Assembly: GCF_003259905.1 (NCBI RefSeq)
Contig: NZ_QLMG01000015.1
Span: 1-64,000, forward strand
Length of the DNA: 64,000 nt
Direction of reading: 5' to 3'
Source of the DNA: Salipiger aestuarii
Lineage (GTDB): Bacteria > Pseudomonadota > Alphaproteobacteria > Rhodobacterales > Rhodobacteraceae
Of this stretch, positions 1-7,185 are shown in pieces (the first letter of the stretch is position 1; each line of letters starts with the position of its first letter). A program made the translations under genes and the position numbers. The notes beneath the pieces were generated by a model, which was given only the letters and a program-made list of their open reading frames with translations, made no database searches and had not been told where the DNA came from.

Positions 1-30
1 TCATGAGAGGCCCGCCAGTTCTTGTTCTTG

Positions 31-110
31 TAGCTGGGGGGTGTCGGACTGCTCATGGCCCCCCAGCTATCACCCTGGATTCAAGAGGTGAATCCCTCAC
101 GGGCTTTGTG
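31..110. other. Structured intergenic region, possible 3' end of an unidentified RNA or element
   Basis: Two hairpins precede the terminator at 118-148. The first has a perfect 11-bp stem (31-41 with 59-69) around a 17-base loop. The second has a 7-bp stem (77-83 with 89-95) and the loop AGAGG. No convincing protein is encoded here. Three successive hairpins suggest the 3' portion of a structured RNA or a transcript tail entering from left of the window. It was compared by memory with tmRNA, SRP RNA and tRNA and matched none. Identity is unknown. Confidence 0.3.
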
Positions 111-111
111 C

Positions 112-154
112 AAAAGACCCACGCCACGGGGCAAGCCCGTGGCGTGGGTTTCTT
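112..154. terminator. Strong intrinsic terminator
   Basis: A perfect 13-bp stem, 118-130 (CCCACGCCACGGG) pairing with 136-148, with the loop GCAAG. It is preceded by an A-rich run and followed by TTTCTT, so it could work in both directions. It separates whatever enters from the left from the small membrane-protein gene whose 3' end is at 167. Confidence 0.85.
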
Positions 155-166
155 GTATTCAAAGGA

Positions 167-451
167 TCAGAACCGGTCGAAATGTGCCCGTCCGACCATG
201 CCACCCTGCGGGCCATTGTGTTTGGCGCAAGAGGTTCGACGCAGCAACAATTGACGCGCCTCACATGTGTAATGCGCCGCAAGCAGCAGAAACAATGCGA
301 CACTGCCGATGAGAGATGCCCAGAGATAGGCCCGAATAATTCCCATCGTCGTCGCCAATATAAAGAATGCGACGATGCTAATCACCACTGCGCACATCAG
401 TCCGAACACAAGAGACGAGGGGCCATGCTCTTCGTAGGTTTCTTCGGGCAT
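167..451 (-). CDS. Small two-TM membrane protein, 94 aa
   Basis: The start is the ATG at 451, preceded by GAGGA at a good distance, although the frame is open further upstream. The protein begins MPEETYEEHGPSS and has two adjacent hydrophobic segments (about residues 14-36 and 42-60), followed by a basic tail rich in Arg and Cys/His. This layout resembles the small membrane proteins annotated as exopolysaccharide-production repressors (SyrA/ExoX type), but similarity is at the level of topology only. It is transcribed away from the giant surface-protein gene at 773, with about 320 bp between them. Function unknown. Confidence 0.6.
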   Translation of the reverse strand: MPEETYEEHGPSSLVFGLMCAVVISIVAFFILATTMGIIRAYLWASLIGSVALFLLLAAHYTCEARQLLLRRTSCAKHNGPQGGMVGRAHFDRF

Positions 452-772
452 TTTTCTGTCCTCTATGCTGACGCAGATTTCGTTCTTTACCTTTTCACGA
501 TGTCGTGGCGCGGCGATCCGGAACAGTGAGCAAAAGCGCGCGCCCCGGCTATTTAGGCGCAATCTTTTATCATTTCGCATATCCGTGGCAGAGCGCGGGA
601 TGCTCATGGCGCAATATGCCAAAGTATAGCTTTGTAGCCGCATGAAGGGCGAACCTGACTGTCTTACCCGCCGTTTGTGGGCATGGGTCGTGCCATTTTG
701 GAAAGTGGTCGTTCGCGTCACCACAGCCGGTTGCGCAACCCAGTTCCAAGATGACAGAACGAGGTTGGTTCG
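452..772. other. Intergenic region between divergent genes
   Basis: This 321-bp stretch separates the divergent starts at 451 (-) and 773 (+). It must hold the promoters for both genes. I could not pick out a convincing -35/-10 pair or an operator palindrome. A minus-strand frame runs through it but shows no recognisable protein. Confidence 0.4.
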
Positions 773-3700
773 TTGAAAATATTGTCCTCCAGACACCGCA
801 GTGCAGGATTGATGCTGGCACTTTCGCTGGCGCTGCCTGCGTTTCCTGCCCAGCTTCAAGCGGGTGATTTCGCACTTGATCTCAGCACCTTTGATTGGCC
901 CGAAGGGAATAGAGGGCCGTTGGTGCGGACCCTGCGCGACCAATACGGTTTTGAGGTCGACGGAACCGTCACGATAACCGGTGGTTCCAATGCGCCCTTA
1001 AATACCTCAGAGGGAACGGTGACCCCGCCCGATGACGTGACGCTCTTCGGCGGCAGCAGGGAGTCTTTGTTGGTCACTGGCGACGCCCCAGCCAATACAG
1101 GCCGACGCGGTGATGATCGCGTGATTGCAACTGTTTCGGCGAGTTCGGGCGGCAATGCCGTTCTGCTCGACAACCTGATCGTCGACATTGTGGATGTGGG
1201 CGCGACCGACGGTGATACTACCAGCGACCGATGTGATTTCATCACCGGCTTCGGGAACAATGGCAATCCGACCATTGCCGCGCTGGGGGCAACGCCGTCG
1301 GTGGTGGTCGGTCCAGGAGTCGGTTCCGGAAACACCGGGGTGCTGTTGCCCAACGAAGCACAGTGTATTTACGCTCTTGGACCTGCGCAGGCAACGACAT
1401 CCCTCAACGACGACAACGGTACCATTCGTCTGAGTTATCCCAATGACACCTCGCAGATCGAGATCTGGTACGATGAAAGCATCGGTGAAGTGCGCAATCC
1501 CGGCGGGTCCTACGATCCCACCCTTCGCGGCGTCGGGTTGTTCAGCACCGTGGAATTCAGCACCGACCAGAGCATTTCCCTGACCCGCTTCACCTCGCCA
1601 ACCACGGTGACCCAGGGGCAGACTGTGACCTTCAACTATACCGTGACCAACAATGGCGAATTGCCGTTCAACACCAGTCAGGACATGGTGATCGAGGATG
1701 ATTTGGTCGGCACGGTCAGCTGCCCGGCGATCACCACGCCGCTGGCGCCCGGTGGCACCGTGACCTGTACCGCCAATTACACCATTTCTGCTGCGGATGT
1801 GCTTACCGGTGGCATCGACAGCACTGCCACCGCCGGGATCGGCACCATTGGCCAGCCTTTCGCGACGCGGCTGCAATCCAACACCGCCAATGTCAGCAAC
1901 TTGACCAATATTTTGGTTGGCGATCCGGGGCCGCAGACCTGTACCGCGGAACGTCTCTTTGACAAGCCACGCACGCAGTTGGCCGGGCCAGGCAGTGCCT
2001 CGTCGGTGACCACGGACGATATCTTCGTGTATGACAATGTCTTCAATGATATCAACGGAAACAACGTCGATATTGTTCTGCAGTTGACGTCGATCGATAC
2101 GGGGGCGCCGCCTCTTCTGTCGGATGTTTCTCTTCAGGCGACGATGTTTCCAGACCGCGACAATTTCCTGACCTATCGTGTGCGTCTGGTGCAGGATGGC
2201 TCGGCGACACCCACAGACCCCTACGGAACTCCGATCGATCAAAGCAGTATCAACGGCGTGATTATTCAGCAGCTTGACGTCGACAGCCGTAACGACACCG
2301 ACGACAGTTCGGACGTGGTCGGCCCGCTTTTGGCACCTGATGCGGTCTATTACTTCAATACGGCTCCCCTGCCGGGCTTTCCTTCAGGCGGTCAGCCCAT
2401 CGCCATGGATCCGAGTGTCGCGGGCGATCCCAGCAATTGGTTCGACGAACCGAACGGCTTTGAATTCGGCTACTATGCGACCTATGAATACTCCTCCTTC
2501 GTCGAGGGGGAGTTCATCCACGGCTACACCGGGACGTCGGCAATCGGCAACACACGCGCGTCAGCGTTCCGGATCTGTGCGATTGTCAATGTTTCCCCCA
2601 CCGTGGTGGCCGAAGATGACGATTACACCGCCTCGCCGCTGAACACGTTGCTTGGGGGCACTGCGGGCGATGTTCTGGCGAATGACACGGTCAACGGGCT
2701 GCCCGCCGCTTTCCCCACCGCCACGCTGGAGGTGATCACGGCGGCCACGCCGCCGAACACCGGCGATCCGGTGCCGGTTCTGGAAACCGCCGGGGCCGAT
2801 GCCGGACGGGTCGTGGTTCCGGCGGGGGTGCCTGCGGGGGTCTATGAAATCGAATACGAACTTTGCGACAGTCTGGATGCGGGTCAATGCGACCGCGCCA
2901 AGGTGTCCGTGGCCGTTTTCGAAGGGCTGGGCGTCGATTTCGGCGATGCGCCGCTGCCGTATCTGCCCGCGACCCATGGGGTCCCCACGGTGCCCACGGT
3001 TTACCTGGGCGCGGTGCCCCCGGATGTCGAAGCGATCAACCAAGCCGATGCGACCGCCACCGGAGATGACCTTGTGGGTGTCGATGACGAAGACGCGGTT
3101 GTCTTGCCCGTCTTGACCCAAGGGGTGAACAGCACGCTGGACGTGCCGGTGACCGGCGACGGCTATTTGCAGGCCTGGATCGATTTCAACGGTGATGGCG
3201 TGTTCGAGGGAACCCGGCGCGAAAACATCGCCAGAGACCTGCGCGATGACGGAACCGGCGATGATGCCGTGGCCGGAGACGGGGTCATCCAAGTGGATGT
3301 CGAGGTACCAACGAACGCCACGACTTCACTGACCTTTGCCCGCTTCCGCTACGCCAGCCTTCAGGGCACCCTGGTTGCTGGTCTGGCGGTGGACGGCGAG
3401 GTCGAAGACTATTCGCTGGTCATCGCGGCGGCGGATCTGGTGGACCGGGGCGATGCGCCGGAAAGCTATGGCGATCCGCGCCATATCGTCGTGCCCTCGA
3501 TCTATCTTGGGGCAGGATTGCCCGACACCGAGCCCAGTACATCGCATAGCGACGATGCCCAGGGCGATGACCTGTCAGGCAATGATGACGAAGATTCCAT
3601 CGCGGAATTCCCGGTGTTGGAGGCCGGGACGACCGTGTCCTTGACCGTGCAGACCCATGAAACATTGTCCATTCCGTATGATCTGGGTCTTCCGGTTCTG

Positions 3701-6619
3701 ATACCTGGCATCACCAACCTTCAGGTCTGGATCGACTGGGACCAGAACGGCAGCTTCGACGTGGGCGAACAGGTTGCCACCGATTACCGCGATGGCGGCA
3801 CGGGGGACACGGACGGGGTGTTCAACAACCAGATCAGCCTGAACATTCCGGTGCCGAACACGATCAGAAGCGGAGTGACCTATGCCCGCGTGCGGTGGTC
3901 CACCACCAGCGCGGTGGCCATAGATCCCTTCGATGGGCTGAATTTCGACGGAGAGGTCGAAGATTACCAGGTGCTTCTGTCGGCGGGGGCTGTGCCCTTT
4001 GTCTGCAATGGCACATTGTACCGCGTGGTCAGCAGAAGTTCCCAGTTGCAAGAGCTGGTGTTCAGTGAAAACGGATCGGGCGGCTACAGCATCGCGGATG
4101 CGAATGTCGGCTCCCCCGCCGGAGCCAACTACAACGCCGCCTGGGGCTACAACGCGCTGGACGGACTGTTTTATGGCGTGAGACTCGGCACACGCAACCT
4201 TGTTCGGCTGGATTCCAGGGGCAATTTCAGCGTGATCGCGACCATTCCCGCGACCGCCTCGGTCGGGAGCAACGCCGGTGACATCATGGACAACGGCGTA
4301 ATGATATACCGGACCAATGCAGGCGGCGCCTTTCAACTGCTTGACCTGAGCGACCCGTTCAACCCGTCGGATCTTGGGCAAATCAGCTACTCAGGAACGT
4401 TGACCGTGGCGGATTTCGCCTTCAATCCCAACGATGGCTTCTTCTATGGCATCAATTCCGCCACCAACCGGTTGTTCTATTTCGATCCGAACGGCGGAAC
4501 AGCAGGCAGCACAGATATCGTCGAATTCGGTCCCGCGACCTTTACCTCAAGCTATGGCGCGGTCTGGTTCGACCTCTCGGGGCGGTTTTATATCAACGAG
4601 AACAGTGCAAACGACGTGTTCGAAGTCGACGTCGGTTTTGAGGGAGATGGGGATGGTGCCACGGCACTGATCGACACGCTCAGCCTGTCGACCCAAAACC
4701 GGGTCGATGCGGCCGCTTGCCCGTCCGCCTATGGCCCGCTGCCGCCCGAAGGCACGATCCGAGGATTGGTCTATAGCGACAGCAATGCATCCGGGAACCC
4801 GGATGGCCCCACGAATGAACCTGGGTTCGCCGGGATCACCGTGTCGGCCTATGACAACAACAACACGCCGAACGACCTGACCGACGACACGCTGGTGGAA
4901 ACGACGGAAACAGACTCGCAAGGGCGCTATTCGCTCGATGATCTGTCCGCTGTGGTGCTTTACCGGATCGAAGTCGACGAAGCCGACCCCGACCTTCCAG
5001 CAGGGGCACAGGCCACGACCGAAAACTCCTATACGTCCGTGCGGGTTTCGGCGGGCAGTGTCTCACGGGGATATGATTTCGGATTTGCCAGCAGCGCGGA
5101 CCTGTCGCTCGACAAGGTTGCCCGGGATGCGACCGGTACGCCCATCGGGTTGGCCGCCGAGGGCACAGCGATCGACTTCGTGCTGTCGGTGACCAATGAC
5201 GGGCCCTCCGCAGCCACGGGTGTGCAGGTGCGCGATCTGATCCCGTCGGGGTTCACCTATGTGTCGGACAACGCGTCCGCCCAGTCCGACACCTATGATC
5301 CCGGCACCGGTGTCTGGGTGGTTGGCGATGTGGCCAATGGCACGACGGAGACCCTGACCATCCGGGTCACCATGAACGCCACCGGCGAGCATACCAATGA
5401 CGCCGAGATCATCGCCTCGGACCAGCTCGACCCCGATAGCGACCCGTCGACCGGGGCACTGACCGATGACCTGAGCGACGAGATTGCCGACGACGACGAG
5501 GCCAGCGCGACCATAGCTTTTGACGGCACCGGTGCAACGCTGGCGGGCGTGGTCTTCCTTGACAATGGCGCCGGCGCCGGCACCGCCTATGATGGCCAGC
5601 AAGCGGCGGAAGAGCTGGGTACGGGTGCGGCAAAGATCGAGATTTTCGACAGCACCGGCACGCTGGTGGGCAGCCCTGTGGTGGCCGCCGATGGCACATG
5701 GACGCTGACGCTGCCCGAGGGCTATCTTGATCGGGTCACCGTCACCGTGACCCCGGCGAACGGCTACAGGGTGGTGTCCGAGGACCCGCGCAGCCCGCCG
5801 GGGCTAGACAATCCCGATCCGCTGGACGGCAGCTACAGCTTCCAGCCGGGACAGCGCGCCGATTACACGGATCTGCGTTTTGGTCTGGTCGAAGCCGCGC
5901 GCCTGAGCGACAGTCAGCAAGCCGCGACACGGGCCGGGCAGGTGGTTCAGCTGCGCCACGAATATATCGCGGCTGCTGACGGCACGGTGCAGTTCTCGAC
6001 CGCACTGATCGAGGAAACCACCCCGGGGCTCTACGCCGTGTCCCTGTTTTACGACACGGCCTGTGACGGCACTGCGGTCGCGGCGGTGGATGGGCCAGCC
6101 ACGGTGATTGCGGCCACGAGGATCTGTCTTGTGGCTCGGGTTACCGCCTCGGCGGCGGCAGCGCCGGGATCGTCCATTGCCTTCGATGTACTGGCTGATA
6201 CCAGCTATGGTGCCACCGGCCTGACTGAACAGCTCAGCAATACCGACGTGGTGCGGGTCGAAGGTGAAAGCGGGCGGCTGGAGTTGACCAAAACCGTGCG
6301 CAACCTGACCCAAGGCACCCCCGAGGGCGTAAGCAACGGTGCCACGGTGGGCGATGTCCTGGAGTACCGCATCTATCTGGTCAATCCTGGGAACCTGCCT
6401 GCAACGCAGGTCGTGATCCACGATCGTACCCCGCCCTATACCGAACTGGCCGCAGCTATTCCCAGCCCCGTGAACGTGGGCGACGGAATGACGTGCAGTG
6501 TGGCAGAGTCTGCCTCGAACGGGGCCGGCTATGCTGGTCCGCTGCGCTGGGAGTGCACGGGGACCCATGCGCCTGGCGCAACGGGATCTGTGGCGTTTCA
6601 GGTGTCAATCGCTCCCTGA
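773..6619 (+). CDS. Giant secreted DUF11/GEVED/DUF6923/SdrD_B-type surface protein, 1948 aa
   Basis: The start chosen is TTG at 773, because GAGG lies about 9 bases upstream; the next in-frame ATG (812) would cut into the signal peptide and has no clear ribosome site. The N-terminus is a Sec signal peptide (about 1-31, ending LQAG). Domains by eye: DUF11-like (about 267-350), a cadherin-like GDVLANDTVNG segment (about 613-720), two GEVED units each ending in a GEVEDY motif (about 719-885 and 888-1073), a DUF6923-like propeller segment (about 1076-1323), SdrD_B-like (about 1327-1440), DUF11 (about 1442-1570), another SdrD-like unit (about 1588-1700) and a C-terminal DUF11 unit (about 1836-1945). 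It is Asp/Gly/Thr-rich, and the DxDxxG loops suggest calcium binding. No membrane anchor, sortase signal or RTX tail is visible. It is probably an exported adhesin or matrix protein. A strong terminator follows. Confidence 0.85.
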   Translation: MKILSSRHRSAGLMLALSLALPAFPAQLQAGDFALDLSTFDWPEGNRGPLVRTLRDQYGFEVDGTVTITGGSNAPLNTSEGTVTPPDDVTLFGGSRESLLVTGDAPANTGRRGDDRVIATVSASSGGNAVLLDNLIVDIVDVGATDGDTTSDRCDFITGFGNNGNPTIAALGATPSVVVGPGVGSGNTGVLLPNEAQCIYALGPAQATTSLNDDNGTIRLSYPNDTSQIEIWYDESIGEVRNPGGSYDPTLRGVGLFSTVEFSTDQSISLTRFTSPTTVTQGQTVTFNYTVTNNGELPFNTSQDMVIEDDLVGTVSCPAITTPLAPGGTVTCTANYTISAADVLTGGIDSTATAGIGTIGQPFATRLQSNTANVSNLTNILVGDPGPQTCTAERLFDKPRTQLAGPGSASSVTTDDIFVYDNVFNDINGNNVDIVLQLTSIDTGAPPLLSDVSLQATMFPDRDNFLTYRVRLVQDGSATPTDPYGTPIDQSSINGVIIQQLDVDSRNDTDDSSDVVGPLLAPDAVYYFNTAPLPGFPSGGQPIAMDPSVAGDPSNWFDEPNGFEFGYYATYEYSSFVEGEFIHGYTGTSAIGNTRASAFRICAIVNVSPTVVAEDDDYTASPLNTLLGGTAGDVLANDTVNGLPAAFPTATLEVITAATPPNTGDPVPVLETAGADAGRVVVPAGVPAGVYEIEYELCDSLDAGQCDRAKVSVAVFEGLGVDFGDAPLPYLPATHGVPTVPTVYLGAVPPDVEAINQADATATGDDLVGVDDEDAVVLPVLTQGVNSTLDVPVTGDGYLQAWIDFNGDGVFEGTRRENIARDLRDDGTGDDAVAGDGVIQVDVEVPTNATTSLTFARFRYASLQGTLVAGLAVDGEVEDYSLVIAAADLVDRGDAPESYGDPRHIVVPSIYLGAGLPDTEPSTSHSDDAQGDDLSGNDDEDSIAEFPVLEAGTTVSLTVQTHETLSIPYDLGLPVLIPGITNLQVWIDWDQNGSFDVGEQVATDYRDGGTGDTDGVFNNQISLNIPVPNTIRSGVTYARVRWSTTSAVAIDPFDGLNFDGEVEDYQVLLSAGAVPFVCNGTLYRVVSRSSQLQELVFSENGSGGYSIADANVGSPAGANYNAAWGYNALDGLFYGVRLGTRNLVRLDSRGNFSVIATIPATASVGSNAGDIMDNGVMIYRTNAGGAFQLLDLSDPFNPSDLGQISYSGTLTVADFAFNPNDGFFYGINSATNRLFYFDPNGGTAGSTDIVEFGPATFTSSYGAVWFDLSGRFYINENSANDVFEVDVGFEGDGDGATALIDTLSLSTQNRVDAAACPSAYGPLPPEGTIRGLVYSDSNASGNPDGPTNEPGFAGITVSAYDNNNTPNDLTDDTLVETTETDSQGRYSLDDLSAVVLYRIEVDEADPDLPAGAQATTENSYTSVRVSAGSVSRGYDFGFASSADLSLDKVARDATGTPIGLAAEGTAIDFVLSVTNDGPSAATGVQVRDLIPSGFTYVSDNASAQSDTYDPGTGVWVVGDVANGTTETLTIRVTMNATGEHTNDAEIIASDQLDPDSDPSTGALTDDLSDEIADDDEASATIAFDGTGATLAGVVFLDNGAGAGTAYDGQQAAEELGTGAAKIEIFDSTGTLVGSPVVAADGTWTLTLPEGYLDRVTVTVTPANGYRVVSEDPRSPPGLDNPDPLDGSYSFQPGQRADYTDLRFGLVEAARLSDSQQAATRAGQVVQLRHEYIAAADGTVQFSTALIEETTPGLYAVSLFYDTACDGTAVAAVDGPATVIAATRICLVARVTASAAAAPGSSIAFDVLADTSYGATGLTEQLSNTDVVRVEGESGRLELTKTVRNLTQGTPEGVSNGATVGDVLEYRIYLVNPGNLPATQVVIHDRTPPYTELAAAIPSPVNVGDGMTCSVAESASNGAGYAGPLRWECTGTHAPGATGSVAFQVSIAP

Positions 6620-6641
6620 CCACGCGCCTGTCAAAGCTTTC

Positions 6642-6674
6642 AAAGGGTCGCCCTGCAAGGGGCGGCCCTTTTTT
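6642..6674 (+). terminator. Intrinsic terminator after the giant surface protein
   Basis: A 12-bp stem (6642-6653 with 6660-6671, one G-U pair) with the loop TGCAAG, running into a T tract. It lies 23 bp after the stop at 6619. Confidence 0.85.
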
Positions 6675-6756
6675 GTGGATGTAAGCGACACTGCAGATGA
6701 CAGGCGGCGGCCGCGCAAGGTGTCAGTCGGGGTTGGAACAGAAACGCAAAAAGCTA

Positions 6757-6774
6757 CCCTTCCTGAAGGAAGGG
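6757..6774. repeat. Short perfect inverted repeat (CCCTTCC / GGAAGGG)
   Basis: A 7-8 bp perfect stem with a minimal loop, between the terminator and the IS66 remnant. No T tract follows on the + strand, while an A-rich run precedes it (6746-6752), so on the - strand it could act as a weak terminator for the kinase operon or incoming transcription. Confidence 0.4.
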
Positions 6775-6852
6775 CAGCCAGGGGCAAGGTCCGTGAGTGG
6801 TGCGAGACCGGCAAGGGGGCCGGACTGATCTCGCGGCTTGCCCGATCCGAAG

Positions 6853-7095
6853 GTAAGCGTCCGGCGTCGCTGCACTGCCTCGGGTAGAGGGTGATCGACA
6901 GTGTCGATCATGGGATAAACGACATCGACCCGCAAGCTTGGCTCGCCGACGTCCTCGACAAGCTTCCCAACACAACGGCTTCACGGGTGCCGGACCTTCT
7001 GCCATGGAATTGGCAGACATCGCAGCGCCAACTCGCTGCATGACCGCGGCCTACGCCGGATGCTTACAAACCACCCGGCCTGACCGGACGCTTAC
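6853..7095. mobile_element. Internally deleted IS66-family element (243 bp, MITE-like)
   Basis: Both ends carry the inverted repeat GTAAGCGTCCGG (6853-6864 and, reversed, 7084-7095), which fits the GTAAGCG termini of the IS66 family. The 8 bases outside each end are ATCCGAAG (6845-6852) and ATTCGAAG (7096-7103), matching at 7 of 8 positions, as expected for the 8-bp IS66 target duplication. Inside, 6915-7013 translates on the + strand as the C-terminus of an IS66 TnpC transposase (INDIDPQAWLADVL followed by LLPWNWQ). A second partial copy of the end (GTAAGCATCCGG, reversed) lies at about 7056-7068. It cannot move by itself. Confidence 0.8.
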
Positions 7096-7185
7096 ATTCG
7101 AAGCAGAGAGAGGGTTGCTTCGGCGTGTAGGATCACAATACCCGCGCCATGACCGGTTTCGCAGCCGTGACAACGGATAGGACGA

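Noticed and set aside
31-110. tmRNA or SRP RNA fragment
   Set aside because: The loop and stem sequences do not match the conserved parts of either RNA that I know; kept only as an unidentified structured region.
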